A DNA stretch of 64,000 nucleotides from Chloroflexota bacterium (GCA_013204555.1 JABMNO010000049.1:1-64000), one strand, 5' to 3'; numbered from the stretch's first letter, positions 51,422-60,948 are shown. Notes: generated by a model not told the origin, from the letters alone. Numbers and translations are program-made.

Positions 51422-54315
51422 CGACCGCCGTACGTTCCGATTCAGCCCAGCTGCAAAATGAACTGAGCAACGCTGTGGAAGGCGAGGTTCGGTTTGACGC
51501 TTACTCCAGGGCGCTTTACTCCACCGATGCATCGATCTATCAGATTGAACCGGTCGGAGTGGTGATTCCAAAACACGCCGCAGACGTTCAGGCGGTCATT
51601 GAAACCTGTAATCGAAATGGCGTGGCTGTTCTCCCACGCGGCGGCGGTACGGGCCTGAGCGGTCAGACCGTAAATCACGCGGTGGTGATTGATTTCTCCA
51701 AGTACATGCACGATGTTCTGGAAATCAATCCTGAAGAACGCTGGGTTCGGACGCAGCCCGGCATCACCATTGACGAGTTGAACCGACACCTTCGCCCACA
51801 TGGCCTGATGTTCACCCCAGACCCCAGCACGTCCAGCCGCGCGAACGTGGGCGGAGCGATGGGCAACAACTCCTGTGGATCGCACTCGATAATCTACGGA
51901 AAGACGGTTGACCACGTCCTTGAAATGGACGTGACGCTGTCAGACGGATCTCAGACCGTCTTCAAGAACGTCCAAGGAGGCGAGCTGGAACACAAACTCG
52001 CCCTCAGCGGCCTTGAAGGTGAAATATACCGCGGCGTCAGAGATATCTCAGCTCGTGCTTCTGAACTAGTTGAAGCGCGTTTCCCAAAAATCCTCCGACG
52101 GGTTGGTGGATACAACATCGATCGCACCAATGAAGCGACTTCGATCAACCTTGCAGAAATCATGGTTGGGTCGGAGGGAACTCTCTCAGCAGTAACGGCG
52201 GCCAAACTCAACCTCGTGCCAATTCCAAAGCACAAGGTTCTCGGCGTCGTCCACTTCAACGGTCTGATTGAAGCGATGGAAGCAACCGTAGCCACGCTGG
52301 AAGAATCTCCAGCCGCGGTTGAGCATGTTGGATCAATAATCATCAACCAGGCACGCCAATCGCTCGGCTTTGCCCGCTCGCTAGACTTCCTTCAGGGCGA
52401 GCCAGAGGACATCCTGGTTGTGGAGTTCAGCTCTGATGACGAGGATGAGGCCAGATCCAATCTGGATCATCTTGAAGCTCGCCTCAAACGGGAAAAGCTC
52501 GGATTCGCGTTCACCAAGCTTTATGAATCAGCGGCTCAGGAACAGGTCGTGGCAATGCGACGTGCCGGGCTGGGCCTGATGATGAACGTTCCAGGGGACT
52601 CAAAACCTCTGCCATTTGTGGAAGACACGGCCGTGTCCCCGGAGCGTTTACCGGAGTACGTAGCGCGTTTTGATGAGATCGTAAAGAATCACGGCACAGA
52701 GGCCGGATACTACGGCCATGCCAGTGTTGGCTGCCTCCACATTCGCCCCTTCGTGAACGTGAAGACCTCAGACGGGGTGCAAAAGATTTACGATATCGCT
52801 TCCGATGTCGCCGATTTGGTCAAAGAGTTCGACGGAGCTATGACCGGCGAACATGGCGATGGAATCGTTCGCGGCTTCTGGACAGAAAAGATGTTCGGGC
52901 CTGAGCTAACCGACGCATTTCGGGACGTGAAACGAACGTTCGACCCCACCGGAATCATGAATCCCGGGAAGATATTTGACACGCCTGACATCAGAGAAAA
53001 CCTCCGGTTTGGAGCTGAGTACAAGACTCAAATTATTGAGACTCGGCTCGATTTCACTGAGGAAGAAGGCTTCGCCGCCGCCATTGAGAAGTGCAACGGT
53101 GTAGGCGCCTGCCGCAAGCTGAACGCTGGAGCGATGTGCCCTTCCTACATGGCGACGCACGAAGAAGAGCACACGACACGCGGCAGGGCAAATGCACTCC
53201 GGGCGGCCATATCCGGGAAGCTCCCAATGGAGTCGTTCGCAAATGACCGCCTGAAGCAGGTTCTTGATCTCTGTATTGAGTGTAAGTCGTGCAAGGCTGA
53301 GTGCCCATCAAACGTGGACATGGCGAAGATTAAGTACGAGTTCCTGTATCAGTACTACAAGACGCATCGAGTCCCAATGCGCTCGCGCATCATTGGTGAC
53401 ATACATCGTCTGAGCAGCCTCGCCTCACCAATCGCGCCTCTGGCAAATGTAATTAATCGGTCCGCTCCAGCGCGTTGGTTCCTCGGGAAGACGATCGGAA
53501 TTGACGTTACCCGTCCCATGCCATCTATCGCCAGAAACACCTTTCAGAAGTGGTTCGGTAAACACAAGCCCAACACCACAGGAACCCGCGGCGAAGTGAT
53601 CCTGTTCCATGACACGTTCATGAACTTCAACCACCCCAGCGTGGGCATTGCTGCAACCAGACTTCTGGAGGCGCTCGGATATTCAGTCACCATCCTCAAA
53701 GACCGCAAGTGCTGCGGCAGGCCAATGATCACCAAGGGACTGTTGGATCAGGCTGGCAAGAATACGCGGCACAACGTAGATCTGATGCTCCCCTACGTGG
53801 AGCGGGGCGTAAAGATTGTCGGCTGCGAGGCAAGCTGCGTGTCAGCGATGACGGATGATTGGCCTGCACTTCTCGGCAATGACCCAAAGGCCAAGGCCGT
53901 GGCAGCTGCCGTCACGACCGTTGAAGAGCTAATCTCGGCGGCGCAAAACGACGGCGGACAGCAGATCGATTGGTCGAATGCGGCGAAGGAAGTTCAGTTC
54001 TTTGGCCACTGTCACCAGCGTGCTCTGAGCGGAACATCAGCTTCCGTGACCGCGCTCAACCTGCCCCCGAACTATGAGACAACCGAGATCTCCGCTGGCT
54101 GCTGTGGCATGGCAGGTTCGTTCGGCTACGAGGCTGAACACATCAACGTTTCCATCGCCATCGGAGAAGATCGACTGTTCCCGGCCGTTCGCTCAGCATC
54201 AGTGAACGCTGAGGTTGCGACCACCGGAATAAGCTGCCGTGAACAGATCGGCTTCAACACAGAAAAGACATCACGGCACATCGTCGAAATCCTGGCAGAC
54301 GCCCTGCCGGACTAA
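51418..54315 (+). CDS. FAD- and Fe-S-containing D-2-hydroxyacid (D-lactate) dehydrogenase
   Basis: 965 aa. An N-terminal FAD-binding PCMH domain (VLPRGGGTGLSGQ, GGAMGNNSCGSHSIIYG) and the GlcD-type oxidase C-terminal domain (GEHGDGIVRG) are fused to a 4Fe-4S region (CNGVGACRKLNAGAMCPSYM, CIECKSCKAECPSN). Two CCG segments follow (KCCGRPMITKGLLDQAGK, GCCGMAGSFGYEAEH). This fusion oxidises D-lactate or a related 2-hydroxyacid and passes electrons to a carrier or quinone. It starts at a TTG overlapping the exchanger stop. It is convergent with larA (four-base overlap), an attractive racemase/dehydrogenase pair. Confidence 0.88.
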   Translation: MTTAVRSDSAQLQNELSNAVEGEVRFDAYSRALYSTDASIYQIEPVGVVIPKHAADVQAVIETCNRNGVAVLPRGGGTGLSGQTVNHAVVIDFSKYMHDVLEINPEERWVRTQPGITIDELNRHLRPHGLMFTPDPSTSSRANVGGAMGNNSCGSHSIIYGKTVDHVLEMDVTLSDGSQTVFKNVQGGELEHKLALSGLEGEIYRGVRDISARASELVEARFPKILRRVGGYNIDRTNEATSINLAEIMVGSEGTLSAVTAAKLNLVPIPKHKVLGVVHFNGLIEAMEATVATLEESPAAVEHVGSIIINQARQSLGFARSLDFLQGEPEDILVVEFSSDDEDEARSNLDHLEARLKREKLGFAFTKLYESAAQEQVVAMRRAGLGLMMNVPGDSKPLPFVEDTAVSPERLPEYVARFDEIVKNHGTEAGYYGHASVGCLHIRPFVNVKTSDGVQKIYDIASDVADLVKEFDGAMTGEHGDGIVRGFWTEKMFGPELTDAFRDVKRTFDPTGIMNPGKIFDTPDIRENLRFGAEYKTQIIETRLDFTEEEGFAAAIEKCNGVGACRKLNAGAMCPSYMATHEEEHTTRGRANALRAAISGKLPMESFANDRLKQVLDLCIECKSCKAECPSNVDMAKIKYEFLYQYYKTHRVPMRSRIIGDIHRLSSLASPIAPLANVINRSAPARWFLGKTIGIDVTRPMPSIARNTFQKWFGKHKPNTTGTRGEVILFHDTFMNFNHPSVGIAATRLLEALGYSVTILKDRKCCGRPMITKGLLDQAGKNTRHNVDLMLPYVERGVKIVGCEASCVSAMTDDWPALLGNDPKAKAVAAAVTTVEELISAAQNDGGQQIDWSNAAKEVQFFGHCHQRALSGTSASVTALNLPPNYETTEISAGCCGMAGSFGYEAEHINVSIAIGEDRLFPAVRSASVNAEVATTGISCREQIGFNTEKTSRHIVEILADALPD

Positions 54316-55655
54316 GCTACATTTGCAACAGTATCGTCGGACGCCGCGTCTGGCGGCGGAAACGGAACGGTGTACGCAGCGGAAGGCATGACGAAGCAAG
54401 TCGGCTCAGAGCGGCCAGACTCAGCGAGTTCGCCAACCGCCAGATCCACGGCATCCTGTAGTGAGCCAGCCCTGCGCGCTCCCAGAATGGTGACGGCATC
54501 GTTATCCATCTCAGTGACAAGAATTGTGATCGGAGATTTCTGGGTCGTAGAGAGGGCGGTCTGACCGTTAATCTCGCTCTCTTTGCGCAGGCCAGCAATG
54601 ATCGCTCCTCGGCTCCCGAGCCGAAGCCACTTGCCGAACTGCTCTCCGCCAAGCCCCTCGACGCACGGAGCCAGCAGCACTATTCGACCGTCTGGCTTCA
54701 CGGCCTGATAAGCGTTAAACAGAGCTTTGTGAGTCTGGACGAAGTTCTGAGTGGAAGGCGAGGCTGCGATGACGATATCCGCCCGCTCCTCAATATCGAC
54801 GGCAAAGAGTTCGCTGGCGAATACACAGGCCTCTTTATGAGCCGCCTCCATGTCCCCGGCAAACACGCGTGCGATCTCGCCTTTTCTGTTGAGCACCGTG
54901 TTCACAATACAGTCCACATGCGTCAATTTTGCTGCTTCCAACATGTCTTCTGCGACAGGATTCCCGTCGATGCCACCAATGCGGACCGCCGGATCAAGCT
55001 TGTCCTCAGATGGATGCAGGTTCATCGAGTGGTTGCTGGCGATGGTCTCAACTGACGCGACGCCTGGGACAATTGACTTGCGCCCACCTCCGAAACCACC
55101 AAAGTAGTGAAGAACAACAGCGCCCGTAGCGATAATACGGTCGGCCTCATGGACGCGGCGGTTGATGTGAACCGGTGTACCTCGGGACGTCTTGCCAACG
55201 TAAGCCAAATTGTCTGCGTCACGGGGGTCGTGAGTGAACGTCTGATCCTTGAACCGTCGGTAGATGTCCTCGCCCAGGATCCGCTGCTCTTCCTCCGGGG
55301 TTGGTCCCCGGTGGGTGCCGGTTGAATATGTAAACGTGATATCACGTTCGTTGATTCCGGATTCGAGCAGACCAGCGACCAGTACGGGAAGCACCCGATC
55401 CACACGGGTCTGTCGGAAGGAGTCGGACACGACGATTGCCACCGTCTCTCCCGGGTTCACTATCTGAAAGACACTCCGGTCCTGCCCGATCGGATGATCA
55501 AGCCCCTCTCGTACGGCGCTGTCCAATTGCGGCAGGGCGGGAACATCGCTGACGTCGAGAGTTCCCAGAAGTGTGCCGCCGGGCATTTGGGCGCTAACTA
55601 TCTCAGCCCCGTACGGAACCTTGAAGGTATAACCGGTCTGTTCCGAATTACTCAC
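54312..55655 (-). CDS. larA: LarA-family nickel-pincer racemase
   Basis: 447 aa. The His in STGTHRGPTPEEE, the segment VVLHYFGGFGGGRKSIVPG (His plus the Lys that tethers the pincer cofactor) and the nickel-ligand His in SNHSMNLHP match the lactate racemase LarA. The family now includes racemases and epimerases of several 2-hydroxyacids, so lactate is only the default substrate. It is last in an operon with larE, larC, larB and a DUF362 gene, which can make the cofactor, so the enzyme should be self-sufficient. Confidence 0.9.
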   Translation of the reverse strand: MSNSEQTGYTFKVPYGAEIVSAQMPGGTLLGTLDVSDVPALPQLDSAVREGLDHPIGQDRSVFQIVNPGETVAIVVSDSFRQTRVDRVLPVLVAGLLESGINERDITFTYSTGTHRGPTPEEEQRILGEDIYRRFKDQTFTHDPRDADNLAYVGKTSRGTPVHINRRVHEADRIIATGAVVLHYFGGFGGGRKSIVPGVASVETIASNHSMNLHPSEDKLDPAVRIGGIDGNPVAEDMLEAAKLTHVDCIVNTVLNRKGEIARVFAGDMEAAHKEACVFASELFAVDIEERADIVIAASPSTQNFVQTHKALFNAYQAVKPDGRIVLLAPCVEGLGGEQFGKWLRLGSRGAIIAGLRKESEINGQTALSTTQKSPITILVTEMDNDAVTILGARRAGSLQDAVDLAVGELAESGRSEPTCFVMPSAAYTVPFPPPDAASDDTVANVA

Positions 55656-55798
55656 GCGTCTCTCCCTGGTCAGGTTCGTTCACTGATATCGACTGTCCGG
55701 TGCTGACCTCGGCAGGACGCATTTCCCGTGCGAAAGCCACCTCCGCTGAGACAAGCGTGGCGGAGCCTACACCGTGGGAAGAGCTGGTGTGTGAGGCT

Positions 55799-56698
55799 TT
55801 ATCCGACCACATCGAACGTGGACCGCCAATTACCTGCAACCTCCCACGTCAGTTGTGAAGATATGTTCTCGTGCGGCTGAAATTCGATACGGCAGTCTTC
55901 GATGGTCTCCCCGACAACATTGATATCGTCGAGCGTCATCCCACGCAATTCCATCGCATAGCGCAGGTAACCAACCTGCTCCAGGCTGAAGCCCATCACC
56001 TGAAGGCCGATGATGTCTGCGGCGATGGCATGCGCAGATGCCAGGACCACCTTTGAATCTATGGGTACGCCATCCACAGGGCCATCGCCCTGCATACCGA
56101 CCGTACCGTCAATTACCGTGAGATTTGGTGCGACGTGCTGCGCCATCTTGGCCAGAGTCAGGTTAATTGCCGGGCTGCCGCGGTGAATCTTCTGCTTTTC
56201 CCCCACGCCGCAAAGGGTCCCGACGAGAATATTTTTCAGGCCCAGCGTGACCACTACGTTGTTGTGCGTCTTCATCGGGCAAACCGACACGACATAAGAC
56301 TCGGACAGCGTCTTAGACATCTTCAGTCGTTGCTCATTCAGGTTCGCGTCAAACGCGGGAACCTCCACCGACTCATCGGTGTTGAGATCCAGGAAAGTGA
56401 CATCGTGGTCTTCCGCAAGGGCGCGATATCCATAGTTGTCGAAGCCCTCATCGGCGGTACCTAAGGCAGGTCCGACCGCCACGGTAAACGACTTGACGCC
56501 CTGCCCTTCGAGAAATTCCAGGGTTACCCGGGTGGCGTCAACGTGGGTGGCGGCCAGTTGATTTCGAGTTGAAACAAAATTCGGTTTTACCAGGACTGGC
56601 TTGTCAGGGATTGATATTTCGTCTTCAATCAACCGTAGAGCCGCTGCAACACCCTGGGTTCGATCTTCACTTCGTACCAGACTTACCTTTGTCATCAC
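55799..56698 (-). CDS. DUF362 domain protein in the lar operon
   Basis: 299 aa. VLVKPNFVSTRNQLAATHVD, VSVCPMKTHNNVVVTLGLKN and IDGTVGMQGDGPVDG are typical of DUF362. No ferredoxin-type CxxCxxCxxxC follows, unlike many members. Three cysteines are scattered (positions in VVSVCPMK, VGTLCGVG and IEDCRIEF). Function is not established. It lies between larB (83 bases) and larA (143 bases) on the same strand, so it is probably co-expressed. It could be a redox or metal-handling accessory for the pincer enzyme, or a separate metabolic enzyme. Confidence 0.8.
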   Translation of the reverse strand: MMTKVSLVRSEDRTQGVAAALRLIEDEISIPDKPVLVKPNFVSTRNQLAATHVDATRVTLEFLEGQGVKSFTVAVGPALGTADEGFDNYGYRALAEDHDVTFLDLNTDESVEVPAFDANLNEQRLKMSKTLSESYVVSVCPMKTHNNVVVTLGLKNILVGTLCGVGEKQKIHRGSPAINLTLAKMAQHVAPNLTVIDGTVGMQGDGPVDGVPIDSKVVLASAHAIAADIIGLQVMGFSLEQVGYLRYAMELRGMTLDDINVVGETIEDCRIEFQPHENISSQLTWEVAGNWRSTFDVVG

Positions 56699-56781
56699 CC
56701 ACCACCTTGCCGACTACTGAGACCTTCGCTTGAACAGATCATAATGCACCAGGCAATCCCCAGCGCCACGCTATCCTGGCT

Positions 56782-57537
56782 CTAACTGGTTTTCGCTACG
56801 TCGACCGCCCGCAGAAGCATTGCGGCCATGTATCCGGCGCCGAAGCCGTTATCGATATTGACCACCGCTACTCCGGGGGCGCATGAGTTCAACATACTCA
56901 GCAGCGCTGCAATGCCCTCAAAGCTTGCCCCGTACCCAACGCTAGTCGGCACCGCTATAACCGGGGCACTCACGAGGCCAGCTACAACGCTCGGGAGAGC
57001 GCCGTCCATACCTGCAACGACCACAATCACGCGGGCGCTTTCCAGTACGGGTCTGGCGTCCAGCAGACGTTGCAATCCGGCGACGCCTACATCGTTCAAC
57101 CGCTCAACTGCACAGCCCATGAGATGAGCAGTTACTTCAATCTCCCGAGCGACCCGCTGGTCGCTGGTACCGGCCGAGGTCACAACAAGTCCCGGAATCT
57201 CTTTTGTTGGTGCCCGCCTGTCGGCAAAGATGAGCAATCCGGTCTCATCGAACTCAGCCTCGGGGATTCGGGATCGAACAACATCGAACGCCACGCTGTC
57301 GGTCCGGGTTACCAGCACTACATCCGACCGGGCGTAAATACGCTCAGCGATGATGCCAATCTGCTCTGGGGTCTTACCCTGGCCAAAAATAACTTCCGGG
57401 AACGCCTTTCTCGCGGCTCGATCATGATCTACTCTCGCGAATCCAAGATCTTCAGTGGCGCGTTTCAGAGCCTCTTCAGGATCTAGATCGGCGTCCGCAA
57501 TCGCTTGTAACCGCTCGAATCCGTCGCCGCCAGTTAT
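56782..57537 (-). CDS. larB: Nickel-pincer cofactor biosynthesis protein LarB, unusual start
   Basis: LarB carboxylates and hydrolyses nicotinic acid adenine dinucleotide, the first step to the pincer cofactor. The core is complete: VVVAGMDGALPSVVAGLVSAP and PTSVGYGASFEGIAALLSML. From the first ATG/GTG/TTG (GTG 57318) the product would be 178 aa. The frame is open for 79 codons further and encodes canonical LarB N-terminus (EEALKRATEDLGFARVDHDR, AFPEVIFGQGKTPEQIG) with no ordinary start. I use ATA 57537, eight bases after GGAG, giving 251 aa, the normal size. Alternatively a TTG overlapping the larC stop (TTGA) starts translation and a one-base slip follows. Confidence 0.85.
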   Translation of the reverse strand: MTGGDGFERLQAIADADLDPEEALKRATEDLGFARVDHDRAARKAFPEVIFGQGKTPEQIGIIAERIYARSDVVLVTRTDSVAFDVVRSRIPEAEFDETGLLIFADRRAPTKEIPGLVVTSAGTSDQRVAREIEVTAHLMGCAVERLNDVGVAGLQRLLDARPVLESARVIVVVAGMDGALPSVVAGLVSAPVIAVPTSVGYGASFEGIAALLSMLNSCAPGVAVVNIDNGFGAGYMAAMLLRAVDVAKTS

Positions 57538-57550
57538 GTCCGTATCTCCG

Positions 57551-58747
57551 TCAACCTAACTCCTTCCGGGCTTCTTCCCGGACCTGCCTCATCACATCCT
57601 GGAGGGGCAGCCCCTCGCGCCTTGCGATGTCTTTGCATGCTTCATATTCAGGTGACACGTCCAACACCACCCCGGATAGCCGTTTCACCTTGACCCGCAC
57701 GTCTCCGAGCGTGGTGGCGATGGCCAGTTCTTCTCGATCCGCTAAGACGCGCTCAACATCCCGAACGCGTACACCCAGCGTGGACGTCTCCCTCAAAATC
57801 AACTGTGTCGCTTCATTCGCTGCTGATTTGTCGACCAGCGCAGAGAGAAGTACGCCCGGCCGGTTCTTCTTCATCTGAATAGGCGTCATCCAGACATCCC
57901 GCGCACCAGACTCAAAGAGCCGTTCCTGCACGTAACCAAATAACTCGCCACTCATGTCATCAATGTTTGTTTCGAGTAGTACGAGCCCGGTACCGGTATC
58001 TTGCGCCACGCCAGATTCGTTAGCACTCCCCAACCAGAGAGCGATCACATTGGGATGGCCCGGCGTATCTCGTCCACCGAGACCGTACCCGACCCGTTCA
58101 ATGTTCATCACTGTCGGCTCAAAGGACGCTATCTGAGTTAGCAACGCAGCGCCGGTTGGCGTGACAGTCTCCCCATCTGGGAAATCCGGACCCATGGTGC
58201 GCAGAGGAGCATTCGCCGTAGCAAAGATCTCGATCGTGGCGAGGGCAGGTACCGGGAGGACTCCATGCTGCGTCTTGACGGTGCCCTTCCCGGCTGGAAA
58301 GGCGGAGCAGTGGATGCGATCCACGCCCAGTTGCTCAAGGCCGTAAATCACACCGACTACATCAACCAGGGTATCGACGGTTGCAAGTTCGTGTGGCCGA
58401 TGGTGGGCATCGCCAGTTCGGTGGGCCTTAGCCTCACCGTCCATCAAGGCCTTGAAGACGCCGGTAGCCCTGGACTTGACCGCGTTTGAAAGATCACATT
58501 TTTCGATCAGCGTTAGAAACTCAGACCAATCACGGCGGCGGCGACCTTCCTCATCCAGGTTTACGCTCAGTTGTATTCCCTGCACCGCCCCTCTGGCGCC
58601 GGGTTGGGCGTCGAGCTGATAGCCGTCGGCTGCGAGGCGTGAAAGACCAGAACGCAGAGTATCGAGCTCGAGTCCCGCGTCCAGCAACGCCCCCAGCAGC
58701 ATGTCACCGCTCGCGCCACCTACGAGATTGAAATATGCAACGTTCAC
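57551..58747 (-). CDS. larC: Nickel-pincer cofactor nickel-insertion protein LarC
   Basis: 398 aa in one frame, unlike Lactobacillus plantarum where larC is read through a programmed frameshift. The N-terminus FNLVGGASGDMLLGALLDAG, the His-rich HHRPHELATVDTLVDVVG, TPTGAALL, LETNIDDMSGELFGYV and WMTPIQMKKNRPGVLLS match LarC. It inserts nickel into the bis-thiocarboxylated pyridinium using CTP. It follows larE by 18 bases. larB begins at or just after its stop. Confidence 0.94.
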   Translation of the reverse strand: MNVAYFNLVGGASGDMLLGALLDAGLELDTLRSGLSRLAADGYQLDAQPGARGAVQGIQLSVNLDEEGRRRRDWSEFLTLIEKCDLSNAVKSRATGVFKALMDGEAKAHRTGDAHHRPHELATVDTLVDVVGVIYGLEQLGVDRIHCSAFPAGKGTVKTQHGVLPVPALATIEIFATANAPLRTMGPDFPDGETVTPTGAALLTQIASFEPTVMNIERVGYGLGGRDTPGHPNVIALWLGSANESGVAQDTGTGLVLLETNIDDMSGELFGYVQERLFESGARDVWMTPIQMKKNRPGVLLSALVDKSAANEATQLILRETSTLGVRVRDVERVLADREELAIATTLGDVRVKVKRLSGVVLDVSPEYEACKDIARREGLPLQDVMRQVREEARKELG

Positions 58748-58765
58748 GGTGCCATCAAGCGGGCG

Positions 58766-59647
58766 CTAGACCGTTCCATTAGACCCTTTGACGCCCGCGA
58801 TTCCCTCGTTCAGGCTGCCTGATCTGTACCCGGCCAGATCAAGAGTTACATAGGTGTAGCCGACTTCCCGAAGACGCGAAACGATCGCCTCCCGCATTTC
58901 TGGCACGACGATCGCGACGATGTCTTCCTCAGGCACCTCAATTCGCGCAGTGCGGCCATTGTGCCTCACTCTCAACTGCCGCAGCCCCAGATCTCTGAGC
59001 GCGGCTTCAGCAGCCTCAATCTGGCTCAGTGTCTCGATCGTCACCGGAGTTCCATACGGAATCCGAGATGAGAGGCAGGCCTGCGCTGGCTTGTCCCATA
59101 TGGGTAAACCATCGGCCCTGGAAAGTGTTCTGATATCTGTCTTTGTGAGTCCCGCATGGACCATCGGACTCCTCACTCGCCGCTCGCTCGCGGCTTCTAG
59201 GCCGGGCCGATAATCACCCAGATCATCAACGTTGGTGCCGTTAGCGATCGCTGCCCATTCCGAAGATGGAAACAACTCCTCCAGGCGCGAGTAGAGGCTA
59301 GTCTTACAGAAATAGCATCTCCGAACATCGTTGGCCGCATACCTGGGGTCCAACACTTCTTGAGTTTCGATTACACGGTGCTGCCATTCAAGCCTATTGG
59401 CGAGAGCAGTTGCGTCGGTCAATTCAGATGCTGGGAGGCTGGGCGATTTCGCTGTAACCGCGATCGCTCTCCCTCCCAAAACGTCGTGGGCAACTGACAT
59501 CAAATAGGCGCTATCAACGCCACCGGAATACGCCACTACAAGAGATTCATAATCCTGGATCATAGATCGCAGGTGGTGGACCTTCTCTGCTAGCGGCCTG
59601 CTCACAAGGTCAGCGGCGGCTACGGCCACATTGTCGCTGGTTGCCAT
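58766..59647 (-). CDS. larE: ATP-dependent sacrificial sulfur transferase LarE
   Basis: 293 aa. The PP-loop is VVAYSGGVDSAYLMSVAHDV. ANGTNVDDLGDYRPGLEAASE and KPAQACLSSRIPYGTPV contain the family Cys region; LGLRQLRVRHNGRTARIEVP is the C-terminal part. Three cysteines lie in RRCYFCKTS and QACLSSR, the pattern of LarE versions that may bind a 4Fe-4S cluster instead of sacrificing a single Cys. It thiolates the pincer precursor. It is first of the minus-strand lar operon, divergent from the enolase-family gene with 131 bases between them. Confidence 0.94.
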   Translation of the reverse strand: MATSDNVAVAAADLVSRPLAEKVHHLRSMIQDYESLVVAYSGGVDSAYLMSVAHDVLGGRAIAVTAKSPSLPASELTDATALANRLEWQHRVIETQEVLDPRYAANDVRRCYFCKTSLYSRLEELFPSSEWAAIANGTNVDDLGDYRPGLEAASERRVRSPMVHAGLTKTDIRTLSRADGLPIWDKPAQACLSSRIPYGTPVTIETLSQIEAAEAALRDLGLRQLRVRHNGRTARIEVPEEDIVAIVVPEMREAIVSRLREVGYTYVTLDLAGYRSGSLNEGIAGVKGSNGTV

Positions 59648-59778
59648 GAGGTTCGTGTGGCTCCAAATTGTGTAAATACAGAAGCACGGGCGTTCGCGCT
59701 GCGACAGTTTTACAGAGGCGGCACTTTCTGTCTAACCGGTCGTCGCGTCTTCACTCCTTCATCTACAATCCACTCACT

Positions 59779-60945
59779 ATGAAAATCGCGAATATTGAAG
59801 TCATCTCCTTCCACCTTCCAACACGCTCGTACGGGACCAAGTGGGGCTATGGCCGGAACGGTGAACAGCATGATGGCGTCCAGACCATCACAAAGATCAC
59901 GACCGATGATGGTCAGGTTGGATACACATCCGGTGGCGTCCACTCCTACTTCTACGGTGCCAATCAGGCTGAAATTGACGCGCTGGCAAAGCCACTTCTA
60001 CTCGGTGAGAACCCGTTGGACCGAGAGAAGCTATGGCATTGGATGGAAGGAAACCGCGGCTTCTCGGAAGCGCTGATCGGCAACATCGACTCAGCGCTGT
60101 GGGACCTGGCCGGTCGATCATCCGGCGTGCCCGTGGCAAAGTTGCTGGGAGGCGCGCGCGAAAAGGTGCGGGCCTATGCAAGCACGGCGCCCAACATCGG
60201 CTCACCAGATGTTTATGCGCAACTTGCCCGAGATTCTCGTGATCGCGGGTACACCGCTTTTAAGGTCCACGCCTACATCTACGCCGATCCACAGACGCTT
60301 GAACCCCGCCCCGGTAAACCTGCGACGCCGAGAGCTGATGTCGAAGTGTGCGAGGCGGTAGCGGACGCGGTGGGTGACGACATGGTGCTCATGTTCGATC
60401 CATGGGGCGTTTATTCGTATAACGAGTCGGTTTACGTTGGCCGTGAGTTGGAGCGGCTGGGATACTACTTCTTTGAGCATCCAATGGATGAGCGACGAAC
60501 TGAGCCGTATCGGAGGCTCACAGCAGAACTCGACATCCCGATATGTGGCCCTGAGCTTACCGCCGGGTTCCACTACAGTCGGGCAGAATGGCTAATCCAG
60601 AAGGCTTCTGATATTGGTCGCATCGACATCAATTTTGGCGGTGTCACCGCGTGTAAGAAAGCGGTCGATATGTACGAGTCCTTCGGCGTGCCGTGCGAGA
60701 TGCATGTTGGCGGCTTTGGGAATGCTGCAATCCTCGGTGCCACCACTGTAGAGACGTGCGAATACTTCGAGCGCGGATTGCTGTACCCGGCCGATCACCC
60801 GCTGGGCGATTACGACCAAACACCGCCCTACCTGAACTCCCCCTGCGACCCGATGGACGATGAAGGCTTCGTACACCTCCCACAGACGCCAGGTCTTGGC
60901 TACGACTTCAACTGGGACTACATAAACGACAACCTGATCGCGTAG
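59779..60945 (+). CDS. Enolase-superfamily (mandelate racemase/muconate lactonizing type) enzyme, second copy
   Basis: 388 aa from ATG 59779; the frame upstream is longer but not family-like. AFKVHAYIYADP supplies a K-x-H pair. Metal ligands are in MFDPWGVYSYNE, FFEHPMDERR and CGPELTAGFH, and the acid/base His in PCEMHVGGFGN. It acts on a carboxylate sugar or similar compound; a specific dehydratase class is not assigned. It is divergent from larE and convergent with a glycosidase-like gene, and shares the K-x-H motif with the paralogue at 39-40 kb while being quite different elsewhere. Confidence 0.87.
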   Translation: MKIANIEVISFHLPTRSYGTKWGYGRNGEQHDGVQTITKITTDDGQVGYTSGGVHSYFYGANQAEIDALAKPLLLGENPLDREKLWHWMEGNRGFSEALIGNIDSALWDLAGRSSGVPVAKLLGGAREKVRAYASTAPNIGSPDVYAQLARDSRDRGYTAFKVHAYIYADPQTLEPRPGKPATPRADVEVCEAVADAVGDDMVLMFDPWGVYSYNESVYVGRELERLGYYFFEHPMDERRTEPYRRLTAELDIPICGPELTAGFHYSRAEWLIQKASDIGRIDINFGGVTACKKAVDMYESFGVPCEMHVGGFGNAAILGATTVETCEYFERGLLYPADHPLGDYDQTPPYLNSPCDPMDDEGFVHLPQTPGLGYDFNWDYINDNLIA

Positions 60946-60948
60946 GGG

